Under the pieces are notes generated by a model. It did not search any database. It was given only the letters and a program-made list of their open reading frames with translations, and was not told the DNA's origin. This document shows, piece after piece, positions 50,571 to 64,000 of a DNA stretch of 64,000 bases. Source of the DNA: Phycomyces nitens. Its lineage: Eukaryota; Mucoromycota; Mucoromycetes; Mucorales; Phycomycetaceae. The stretch lies in contig JAHRBC010000007.1 of NCBI GenBank assembly GCA_022702545.1, positions 2,418,001 through 2,482,000 on the forward strand, written 5' to 3'. Both the position numbers and the translations under genes were made by a program. The stretch's first letter is position 1; each line of letters starts with the position of its first letter.

Positions 50571-52249
50571 GATATAATGATGGCACAAAAAGTATGGATC
50601 TAATGAGCCAAAGAAAAAAAAAGATTATTATTATTATTATTATTATTATTTTCCAGAATCTCCATTGTTGGCTGTTTTATTAAAAATATAGAAGAATAAG
50701 AAGAATATAAGTTATTTGCAATACAATACAACTGTTCCATGTGTAATATAATCTTGGATACCTCAAAGAGCCCCAGGCCATATTATTATCATTATTATTA
50801 TTTTGTTGAAATTGGTTTTGTGGTCCAAATATACGCCCTTTTTTTTTTGCCAAACACTGTTTAATTGGTAAAACGATGCTTGTGACCATACAACACACAT
50901 AGTATTTGTATCGATAGGTTGGCCTGTAAGCAATCTGCTCAAATATATTTGATAAATCACATTCATTATCTCTAATAAATGAATCCTTGAATCAACCCAG
51001 GATATCAGAATTAAAGAATAGACAAGTGGGTCAATTGCTCGTTTGCATACAAAAATCTATTTGGGATTTTATTCTGTGAAAGGAATATATCAAAGGGTCT
51101 ATAGAATCTCATCTATTCTTTACCTTTAAATAAATATTTGAGTAGTGTCAAGACCAAAGCACAAGTATCCAGTGTTTTTGGACAAGACTGATATTAACAC
51201 TGGAGTCTGTATTTACTTTATTCCTCCTAATGGCCTATGATCATCCTTGTCCGTATTGTCTGCAATGTCTATACCTAGTTTTTCTGGTGTCTTGTGATTG
51301 AATCCTAGGTATTGAATAGGCCCATCAATGTCATTGTCTGTCAGGAGTGATACTCTGAAACTTTGGGAACTTTTTATGAGCATAATCCAGATGATAATAA
51401 TGCATGCCAACTGTTTAATGTCTCAAAACAAAATCATGTTTGCAAAAGAATAAATCTATTCTGTCAGGAACAAAAAAAAGACCACTTGTACTTCAGGGCC
51501 TAATCAACTGTCATAGACTATCTAGTAAATACTGTGAGGGCAAAAAAGGGCGCGCTATTTATTTTTTCTATCAATATAATCTCAGGGCGCATCAGTAGAT
51601 CACCATCTTTAGGGCGGCTGAAAAGACAAGACTAAAAATAAATAAATAAATTAATAGATAGATAAATAGATCTTCATGAGCCTAAAGATCCGAGCTGAGT
51701 CTCGTTGGAATGAAATGAAACAGGACGAATGAGCTCTATTGAAAAATAAATAAATAGTAGTAGTAGTATATAAAATGTTTAATTGTATTATTTCCAGAGC
51801 ATGTTTTGGAATCCAGCCCCCTGGTAAGCCGTAATGTTGATTTGGGCTTAGGGTAACATGAAGAAGACTTTTGTACAATGCGAATCGTCACTCAGTCGAT
51901 GATGAGCAACACCTAAAGATGTGTCCGAATTGAAGTTCTTGGTTGATCAACTGTACAAAGCCACGTTGGAGAAAAGGGTCGTACAGTCGAACAATACTTG
52001 TTCTTCAAATAGTCGTACAAAGTATCCATGGTAGCACAATAGTGGCCAGTATATATATTGATATGGGGGGAGGGGGGTGTTGCTTTTTTGTCAAGACAAC
52101 CGTTAAAGATGTCTATCAAAAAAGACAGGATAAAAAGATATATATATATATATATATATTATATTTTTAATAAAATACAGAAATGATGAGATAATGAAAA
52201 AAGTCTATGGGTGTTATTCTCAAAAAGAAAAATCACTTGATTATTATCT
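50571..52249. other. Intergenic region with microsatellites
   Basis: No gene seen. ATT repeat at 50624-50652 and a (TA)n run at 52139-52160. Confidence 0.5.
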
Positions 52250-53941
52250 TTAATATTGCTGGGGATGAAGAGATACTGCGCTCATTCCATAAGGCTGATG
52301 CTGCTGAGCCATGCTGGGAGACGACTGTGAGCCATCCCACTCGTGTTTCTCGCCTGAAGCAAAGGGCACCTCGTAATTGTCATTGCGGGGTTGGAAGACT
52401 TCAAGATCAGATTGGCGGCGAGAACGCTTGGAACGACGCAGGGCAAAAAAGACGATGGCACCCAGCAAGACTAGTCCACCAACACCACCAACAACACCGC
52501 CAATAATGGCCTTGTTGGTGTTTGAGAGTCCAGAAGAACTCTCGGCGATTGTGGGAGAAGCAGTAGGTGTGGCAGTAGGTGTGACGGAGATGAGAGAATC
52601 AACAGAAGTCGTAGGGTTATCAATGATTTCAGTAGTAGTGGGCAGGGCATCGGTGGTTGTGGGAGTGAGGAGGGGATCTGTGGTTGCTGGGGCCAGGGCT
52701 GGGTCAATTGTAGGAGTAGAATACGTTTCATCGATAGAGTCAGTAGCTGTAGGAGTCAGGCTTCCGTCGTCCACGGTGGCAGAGGCAACGGGAATGCCAT
52801 CATCACCAAGCTGTTCAGTCTCAGTTGGGCTAGCATAACCATCGCCCGAGATTCCAGTGCCGGATCCATCGGAGGAGCCTTCAGAGCCATTGTAGCCATT
52901 GTTGCCATCAGAGCCATCAGAGCCATAAGAACCATCGTTTCCAGAGTCTTCAGAATCATAATATTCAGAACCATCATCTTCAGAACCATCATCTTCAGAA
53001 CCTTCACCAGTGCCGTCCTCATTACCTTGAACGTCTGTGGTAGTATCGGTGGTTCCAGTAGTGTCGGTGGCGCCAGTAGTGTCAGTGGTATCGGTCGAGC
53101 CCTCGGGATAGGCGGCAGCTTCATTGGACGAGTCGGTTGATGTAGTGGTCGTGTCTGCAGAATCATAGTCGTAATCTATTACGGGCACAAATCAGTTTAA
53201 CCATTATTTCGCCAAGAATGAATGTAACACGTGTGCCTATTCCCTCTTTCTTTCAATTATGCACATATATAGTTGAGATCATCGTTCTTTCTATTGCCAC
53301 CACAGCACCAGAACCCTGACCAATATATAAATATATATCGATACACATATAAAATGTATAAACCCACTATCCAGGTACAAAGCTCATAAAATATCCCAGA
53401 AATGTTTTTTTTTAAAAGATTTAAAAATGAAAATTAAAATGAAAAAGGTAATAGTGATAAAAATAAAAAAGTATTCGTCCGTGGGTTCTTTTTGGTGTTT
53501 ATGATTATTTTGTCTCGTTGGTGTGGTTGGCTCTGTAATATATTAAATGAAGATCGCTCTACCGGCTGCTGAGTTGAGTATGATAGTTGGATAGTGTAAT
53601 AAACACGGTGTGATGACACGTGTATTGGATTGAATGATATTTATAGCCAGGGTATTAACGATGCCATTGACTCGAGAAGTACAACTCAATATGTAACTCT
53701 CTCAATTGCTGGGGGTTGTTGTTGATTGTGCTTATAATCGCGTGGGCAGGGAAATTGGGATATTTGAAAGACAAGTAGATAGATAGAAGAAGAAGAAGAA
53801 AAGAAGAAAAGAAGAAAAGAAAAATGAAGAGGGATTCTTACCGTCGCTACTCTGTGCCATGACAGGCGTCCATGGCCAGGCACTGATCAATGCAGTTACA
53901 AAGGACAGTCCGAGTAATTTAGACTTGCGAGTAGAGTACAT
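52250..53941 (-). CDS. Mucin-like single-pass membrane protein (Mid2/WSC-type sensor architecture)
   Basis: Two exons (53842-53941 and 52250-53175) give 341 aa. Exon 1 encodes a signal peptide (MYSTRKSKLLGLSFVTALISAWPWTPVMAQ). The ectodomain is Thr/Ser/Asp/Gly-rich (TTDTTGATDTTGTTDT, then SEDDGSEDDGSEYYDSED and GSDGSDG), with Pro/Thr-rich stretches fit for O-mannosylation. One TM helix (AIIGGVVGGVGGLVLLGAIVFFAL) is followed by a basic stop-transfer RRSKRSRR and a cytoplasmic tail rich in Gln, Ser and Pro. This layout matches cell-wall stress sensors of the Mid2/WSC kind or Skg6/Axl2-type TM proteins; there is no WSC Cys domain. The intron of 666 bp is the longest in the window. Confidence 0.8.
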
Positions 53942-54997
53942 AATGAGGATGTTTAGGGATATAGCTATCAGTTGAGTGCCAATGAATGTGGGTTTGGAGG
54001 GTAATCGAGATTAAGAAGAGGTAAATGAATGTGGGTTGGTAAGGAAAGGAAAGGAAGGAAAGGGATCAAGGAAGGAAAGGGAGAATGGTTTTCAAAGAAA
54101 ACTAATTGAAGTAGCAAGAGAAAGAAAGAAGTCGACAAGATCGATTTAGTGCAAGGCAAATAAGCATTTAATTTATTTGATCGGAGATGATATATATACG
54201 GACGGCGATAGGATATAAACCACTTTTTGCGACATAAATATATATAATTGGCTAGTATGCATTATTTGCGTTGTTTGCACATAAAATTGCGATGTTCTTT
54301 ATATTTATGTTCTTTTCTGGCACGCTTTGATTATTCTGTACCCATATTTGATTTTTTGCTTTAATTACTACTTATTAAAATAGCTTTTTGTTGAGGTTGA
54401 ACCAAGCTAATTATAAGGTGGTCAATACTGAATAAAGATGAATAGGACTGGCTGACTGACTGACTGGCTGACTGACTGGCTGGCTGACTGGCTGGCTGTT
54501 TTCTTTTTGGTCTTTGATGTCTCGAGTGATATTGTGGTACACTGTTTTGGCTTAAACGGCTCTTATTATTATTTGCTTGGCTTTTATTTTTTAGTTGGGC
54601 AAAAACAAGAGAAAAAGAGACGAGAGAGAATGTATATATTTTATGGCCAAGTCCGTGATATATATAAATAGATCCTGGGCTGATATGGTTACACGTATGC
54701 GCACCTACACAGGATATGACCATTCTGAATTGTCCTTTTTGTTCCGCTCTCTGTGTGCAAAAAACTTGTCATCCAAAAACGTCTGGAGAACAGGAATCAG
54801 AGAAAGGCTGATAGTCCAAGAGAATAAAAATAGAGTCAAATCGTGTCCTTTCTCTCTTTGACTCTTCTTTTCCTTTAGAAACCTACCACCACTAACACCA
54901 CCAACACCAAAAATACTAATAAATAATAATAATAAACGCACCAAGGATCTATTCTTTCTACTGCTAACTCACCTGTATATTCAACACAATAAATACC
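53942..54997. other. Intergenic region with a tetranucleotide repeat
   Basis: No supportable gene. An array of CTGA and CTGG units lies at about 54449-54500. The right end is the A/C-rich leader of the gene at 54998. Confidence 0.55.
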
Positions 54998-56082
54998 ATG
55001 GGCTCAAATAAATCTTGCTGTTGCTGCGTTCCGCTTCGGTAGGTGTGCAACCGCCATGTCATTCGTTTATTGATCTTGATATCTTGCTGACATTCTAATC
55101 AATAGTGCAGGTGTAATGGTGATTGCCATTGTATCTTCTGTAAGAATAACAACATTTAGTAATATCAACTGACATGTTCATATTTTAATAGGCATTTTAT
55201 ATTAGTTCCTTGGTATATCTTTTGATACGTCGAAGTGGTAAGCAAGCATGAAACAAAAAATAAGAGACAGTTGATGCCCCTCTCTCCTTCCTTCCCTCCC
55301 CCAAAAAAAAACAATATATTATTATAAACATAGTATATATGTATATATATATTATATATATTATATAATGTGGTATTGAGGAGGCTAAACTATTTTATAC
55401 CATATTAATTGGTGTGGCTTTACTTAGATATGTTTGCCAAGCACCCAGACAGCCTCAACACCCTGACACCCATCTTCTGGACTGGCGTGGCTGTGGTGTC
55501 TGTGTATTCTATTAGCTCTATACTGGGTGTGTTTGGAACCATTAGTGTAAGTGATGTCTGGCAAGAGAATCTTCATTTATTGAGTCTGGATTGTATTTAT
55601 AGCAAAACCGTGCAATGACAGCCATCTTTAGAGTCCTTTATTGGATAATGGCAATCTTGATCCTCATCGTGTCCATAGCTGCCTGGGTCATTGTGTTTGT
55701 CAAGAGAGATTCGTTCCAGGACGAGTGTATAAGCCTTTTGGGCAGACCTGATTCAGATATCTACTCCATTGTCAAGGTGCCTTCTGGATCCGAGGTTGCC
55801 ACTGCCCTGCAGAATGCCTGCTCAGACGATCTCAAGACAGTATTGATTGTTTCCGGAATAGCAGTTGTCATTGGAAACATTGTCCAGGTATGTTTAATTG
55901 TGGAGGGATGTGTGTGTTTGAGATCAATAACTAATCAATGACCACTCTGGATTTTCGCTCTTTAGATCTATTTCGCATCCGTAGTGAGCTCCTATGCCTC
56001 CCGCCTAAAGCGCGGCAACAAACACATCCCACTAAGAAATCTCGATGACTTTCCTGACAACTCCTACAAGAACATGTATTAA
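54998..56082 (+). CDS. Four-TM small membrane protein of unknown role
   Basis: Six exons (54998-55038, 55106-55139, 55192-55237, 55428-55546, 55603-55887, 55966-56082) give 213 aa. The N-terminus has a Cys cluster (MGSNKSCCCCVPLRAG), a candidate acylation site. Four hydrophobic segments follow: VMVIAIVSSAFYISSLVYLL, IFWTGVAVVSVYSISSILGVF, VLYWIMAILILIVSIAAWVIVF and VLIVSGIAVVIGNIVQIYFASVV. Between TM3 and TM4 is a polar loop of about 50 residues with Cys residues, as in tetraspanin or claudin-like folds, but the tetraspanin CCG motif is absent. The C-terminal tail is basic. Family not recognised. Confidence 0.8.
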
Positions 56083-56654
56083 ATAAGCCAACTGTGTCCC
56101 CCCTTTTTTCCTTTGTTGTATAGCTCTTCCCCCTTGTTGATATAAAGTAACAGCTCATGCTATTCTATCTGTCTATCTATCTGTCTGTCTTAAAATAAAA
56201 GAAAAAGAAAGGAAGAAAGAGAAGAAGAAGAAGAAGAAGAAAAGTAAATTTTGATCAGAAAAACGACCCTAATTACCCTTTATCCGGTCTGTCTCCGAAT
56301 GGATATAAAAATACACATTGTAATTAGATAATATATCTCTGGCAATATAAAGAAGTATAGGTTCTAGTCATGCGTTTGTAGCCTATTGAGAGTAACCAAA
56401 CTGACAGCCTTGATGGGGGCAACAATTAACAAATGAACTCCTCATTGATTCTGGTAAGAGAAAAACGTGGGTTGGATTTGTGGCACCATGGGATTTTTTT
56501 AGTATAAGATGTCCTTTGGCCATCGTTCATTTGTTCCCCGGTCTCTCTTTCTCTTTTGCACCTTTACAACATACTTTCCTTCACATATCATTAAGTCTGC
56601 CCTTTTTCTACACTTGCCTTTTATCTCCACACTTTCACTACAATCCTTTATCCA
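56083..56654. other. Intergenic, pyrimidine-rich
   Basis: Contains a CTAT/CTGT tetranucleotide run at about 56163-56190 and a GAA run at 56220-56240. The 150 bp before 56655 are C/T-rich, like other leaders in this window. No gene. Confidence 0.5.
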
Positions 56655-57122
56655 ATGAACTCTCTCTGTCAATCGCCTTCCTTTGATCATGACCAAGAAG
56701 AGTACAGTGTGGAGATGAGAGAGGCCCTGGCAGCCGAGCAAGCTTACTTTGGTGAGTATGATCGGGCCGTCGCAGAACAGTTCTCGAACGAGTGCTGTGC
56801 GGATGATTATGACTATTACAGTTATGATTATGAACAGGACTGTGTTGATCAGCCATACGGCCAGATGTACTCCCAAGAAGAACAAGAACAAGAATACAAC
56901 GACGAGGACGAGGCCATGGACTATGAAAAGGCCTCTTCCAATCCTGACTATCAAAACGATGCCCTTCTCAATCTTGTGGTTGGCGTCCAATCCTACCTCT
57001 CTGACATGACTACCCAACCCATTCAACATGTATCTCCACTCCTGGACCTCCAATACAAAATGTATATCTACCTCAAGCAGCGTGCTATTGACATGGGTCT
57101 GGATACCCAAGCACTCGACTAA
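56655..57122 (+). CDS. Small acidic Tyr/Asp-rich protein of unknown function, 155 aa
   Basis: Intronless frame MNSLCQSPSFDHDQEEYSVEMREAL...ending MGLDTQALD. The middle is strongly acidic with a DDYDYYSYDYEQD stretch and a Glu/Gln run. The C-terminal 55 residues look folded and helical (NDALLNLVVGVQSYLSD, LLDLQYKMYIYLKQRAIDMGL). CT-rich leader upstream and A-rich 3' flank support expression. No family recognised. Confidence 0.6.
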   Translation: MNSLCQSPSFDHDQEEYSVEMREALAAEQAYFGEYDRAVAEQFSNECCADDYDYYSYDYEQDCVDQPYGQMYSQEEQEQEYNDEDEAMDYEKASSNPDYQNDALLNLVVGVQSYLSDMTTQPIQHVSPLLDLQYKMYIYLKQRAIDMGLDTQALD

Positions 57123-57879
57123 CATTCATTTATTCTTAAGAACAAAACCAAAAAAAACCAAAATATCCCACACACCAAAACCAAAAACCAAAAGCCAAAA
57201 AAAATTCAAAATATATACAAAATAGGACTAGTAATAATCATTCACAACACTGTAATGGAGTGAACAGACTTTACAATCCCTTTATATTTTCTCTTTATAC
57301 AATATTATTTCACCATTATCTCAATTGGCTCATGAATGTCAAGCACAATCATATATACATACAAAAAAATGATAATAAAAACTGCAAATCTGAATACATT
57401 GTAAATGTGTTGTATTCATTATGAATATGTCCAAAGCTCTCTTGTGGTTCGGCTAATCAAAATTAAATACCCAAAAAAAAAAGGCCAAGATTTCTGTCAG
57501 ACAGCCTGGGACCTTATCTGTTTTGTACGTTTGGGCCACAGCACGTACCGAGGTGGAAGGGGTGAAGGGGGGAAAGGGGGAAGAGCTTCTTTAACAGATA
57601 TCTAGAGTAACCTGTCAGCAGTGATCTCGCCAAGACCGCAAGAAAGTGAAGAATTATTGTACGAAATAATGGTCAAACAAGATACACAGCGCACCGAGGC
57701 TTCTGAAAGTGTAATCTTGTAAGCAATTGCTTAATACTCATTGGCTTTTATAACCAATCAGATGAATGGTTGCAGTCTTGAATATGCCTTACACAAACCT
57801 CACACTTATCCTGCTATCTTTTTTTCTTTCTTTCTCTCCGACTCCTATCTTGCTTTCTCTTTACTTTCCTAATATCCCA
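57123..57879. other. Intergenic, no gene seen
   Basis: A-rich 3' flank of the acidic protein gene, then the C/T-rich promoter and leader of the kinase-like gene (about 57800-57879). Confidence 0.5.
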
Positions 57880-59409
57880 ATGGACGATCAAGAACTCGAG
57901 CAGCTCTACACACGTCAATTAGGAGATGCTATCAAACACCAGACCCAACAGGCCATCGCAAGCCTTGTTAGGCAATATTCGCCCGAGTTTGGTCTCCAGG
58001 CACTTATACCTCCCAACAACCAAGATGGCAATCTATCAAATGCCCTAGGCGCATTATACGCCGAGATCACACAACTCTATACCGACAATGTCTTGCTGTT
58101 TGATAACCATCTCGTAAGTAACAAACACCTATAGCCAAAACACCGAGCCTAAACTAAATCGATTCATCAGCATTGGGATACTCTCTGGAGGCAGCAACTT
58201 TCATTCAAAGTTCTCAGCCAGCAATACACCCCAGACTCTGTTATCGAGGCGTCGCTCCCAAGAGCACGCAAGGCTGTCAGTCAGATCTTCCACGAGGACT
58301 TGGACCCTTTTATGCAGTGGTTTCCGTGGTCATGGTTCTCATCAATGCAGTTCATTGGCGCAGGGGGATTCTCGGCCGTATATGCTGCTCAGTTACAGCC
58401 TCCTTATGTTGCCCAGTCATCCCAAATTGCCCTCAAGGTAGTTGACGATAAGCTTCTCAACGAGGTAATTCAGCACTATACAAAAAATAAAACCAGTTAT
58501 ATACTCTACCACCATTATTATTATTATTATTTTACGCGATGTAATGATGTCTAGATAACCGTACAATCCAGGGCATATCTCCCTCTCCTATTCAAAGGAC
58601 TGACAGTATGTGAGAGTACAGGAGATCTGATGATGGTGATGAAACTGAGCAACGGAGGCAATCTAGAAGACCACATGCACCAACTGCCACTGGGTGATCT
58701 CGATCTCAAGACCATCACTGGCACAATGCTCCGATTAGCGGTGAATCTGGCGGACCTGCACAAAACAGAGACTTGTCATCGTAATGTGCATCCACGAAAT
58801 ATCATTTGCACTGACAGTGATTACTTTCTGGTCGACTACCGATTTGCCACCCATGCCCACGAGTCTTCATCCGTAACTGCCCTAACAAAGGTTGTCTATG
58901 GTCGACCCCCTTACATTGCACCCGAGGTCAGACAGGGGATCTATACAAAAAAGTCAGACGTTTACAGTCTGGGAGTCATATTTTGGCAGTTAGTAAGCAA
59001 GGTCATTTTTCCCTCACCGGACATTCTATTGGACCGGCGCCAGCCTCCCGACCAGATTTACCGGATTGAACCCGTGCCCGGTGTGCCGGAATGGTTCAGT
59101 AACTTGTGCATAGCGTGTCTGGAGCCAGACCCTGACAATAGACCTGATGCCGGACAGTTGTGTGACGCGCTACAGCCGATTCATGCGGCGATGGAGTTTT
59201 CAGTGCCTTTGGCACCCCAAGTCACCGAGTACATCATCGCTCGACGTGCAGAGACAGCCAATCATCTGCGGATGTGTGCAGATCTAAAGGGCGCCGTGTC
59301 CACAACCCAACTATTTACACTCACCCAACTTCCTTCGACTACCCATCTTGTGCTCCTGGAATTCACCAATAAACAATTTGCCCTGACCTGGCAAAGTTTC
59401 AAAGATTAA
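57880..59409 (+). CDS. Protein-kinase-fold protein, predicted pseudokinase
   Basis: Three exons (57880-58113, 58171-58464, 58555-59409) give 460 aa. An N-terminal helical region of about 125 residues precedes a kinase fold: Gly loop IGAGGFSAVYAA (about 140), Lys in QIALKVVDD (about 167), catalytic loop CHRNVHPRNI, metal-binding loop FLVDYRFA, PPYIAPEV, KSDVYSLGVIFWQLV and a final CLEPDPDNRPDAGQL. The catalytic Asp of HRD is Asn (codon 58783-58785) and DFG is DYR. Gly loop, Lys, loop Asn and the metal Asp are kept, so nucleotide binding may remain while phosphotransfer should be poor. Around 115 residues follow the kinase fold. The overall style resembles the Sel1-linked and tyrosine-kinase-like kinases common in Mucoromycota. 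Confidence 0.85.
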
Positions 59410-59756
59410 AAAAAAACAAAAAAAAACACTAAAAAAAATTAATACTAATAATACGATAGGTTTGTTTCAAATAATGCACATTTTATAATCTAAATTGAGA
59501 CATATTCAATAGCAAAATAATAATAAAATAAAATATATATATATGGTATATGGTATATATAAAAATACAAAATTTGTTTATGCGCGAGTTGTGACTAGGA
59601 ATCGATGTCATTAGTGATACACCGCATTGTGTCTCCGCCAATTATTATTGGGTACTGTCATTTTGGCTCTTATTTTTTAATAATCTTTATTTTTTTTTAT
59701 AGGTCTTATTTCCTTCTTTCTATCTCCCAAAGTCGGAATATATCGTTTAAAATAAA
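59410..59756. promoter_or_regulatory. Promoter and leader of the DEAD-box helicase gene
   Basis: A-rich 3' flank of the kinase gene, then a T-rich stretch ending TTTTTTTTATAG at about 59690-59701 that could be the acceptor of a 5' UTR intron, followed by a C/T-rich leader up to the ATG at 59757. Confidence 0.4.
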
Positions 59757-63544
<3,788 letters not shown>

Positions 63545-64000
63545 AAAAATAAAATAAAACAGAAGGCTTGTTAATGGAAAAAAAATGCAACTAAAAAAAA
63601 ACTACCAATGATATTATCCAAGGTAAAGCATTTTTTTTTAACAACAACAAAAAGACTAAAATTACTTATCGTTCTAGTTTAAAACTTCTCTTTTCTTCAC
63701 CTTTACATTTTCTCTTTTTCTCTTTATTTCCCTTATTCATGGCTTAATCCCATTTTCACCCCCTCCAAAAAAAAACTTCTAATAATTTAGAGGTTTTGTT
63801 TTAAATCTTGCGATTCTATTTTATTTCCATGTATATCTAAAATCCTGTGGAGAATGTATTTCTATATTCTTCTCTTTCTTGAAAAATAAAATATTAAACA
63901 AAATAATAAAAAAACAATGGGTTCTTTTTTCTGCTGCTGCTATTGTTGTTGTTGAAAGGTGTATAAGAGTAAGTATAGAGTGTGTAGTGTGTAGTGGAAT
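63545..64000. other. 3' flank of the helicase gene
   Basis: A/T-rich sequence with several AATAAA-like runs (about 63545-63560 and 63883-63911). No gene recognised up to the window end. Confidence 0.5.

Noticed and set aside
52377..52838. 153-aa plus-strand frame
   Set aside because: Antisense of the mucin-like ectodomain; low-complexity reverse complement.
54595..54944. Overlapping open frames on both strands
   Set aside because: No domain, wrong composition, and they lie in the leader of the four-TM gene.

Overview
The window looks like nuclear DNA of an early-diverging filamentous fungus, most likely Mucoromycota (Mucorales or Phycomyces-like). The signs are an AT-rich sequence, compact genes with many short (about 45-135 bp) spliceosomal introns, a CYSTM protein, an HSPA12-type Hsp70, Tc1/mariner fossils, and an AT-AC intron of the minor-spliceosome type, which implies a lineage that kept U12 splicing. 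All gene models were spliced by eye: boundaries were accepted where flanking exons joined in frame across conserved motifs and the summed exon length was a multiple of three.

Layout. 0-8.9 kb is gene dense: the 3' end of an acidic W-x-G-Y repeat protein (+), then three tandem minus-strand genes, a YEATS2-type ATAC/ADA-complex subunit, a polyglutamine BRD8-type bromodomain protein and a mitochondrial RsfS-family protein. 8.9-17.2 kb is repeat-rich, with decayed transposases, an HSPA12-like Hsp70 gene and an inverted-repeat pair that encloses it. 17.3-22 kb holds a mitochondrial PPR gene, a Brr6/Brl1 nuclear-envelope gene and a CYSTM gene. 22-37.6 kb is a gene-poor transposon graveyard. In it lie two members of what looks like a lineage-specific, PD-(D/E)XK-like family. 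The intact one carries two C2H2 fingers and sits between inverted repeats of about 245 bp.

37.6-46 kb holds scattered single genes: a GCR1_C DNA-binding protein, two small unknown proteins, a basic unknown nuclear-type protein and another deleted Tc1 copy. 46-50.3 kb is a divergent pair, a DHHC palmitoyltransferase and the DNA polymerase delta small subunit, with a perfect MluI-type ACGCGT box in the shared promoter. 52.2-63.5 kb is gene dense again: a mucin-like membrane sensor, a four-TM protein, a small acidic protein, a predicted pseudokinase and a Ded1-type DEAD-box helicase. The helicase has RanBP2-type zinc knuckles and a GW-repeat tail.

Functionally the window mixes chromatin acylation readers, mitochondrial gene expression, membrane and nuclear-envelope biology, replication and RNA metabolism. 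There is no operon-like logic. The most notable findings are the AT-AC intron, the inverted-repeat-bounded zinc-finger/nuclease-like unit, the GW-repeat helicase, the HRN pseudokinase, the 12-nt micro-exon that encodes part of a catalytic DHHC motif, and the GC-AG introns.
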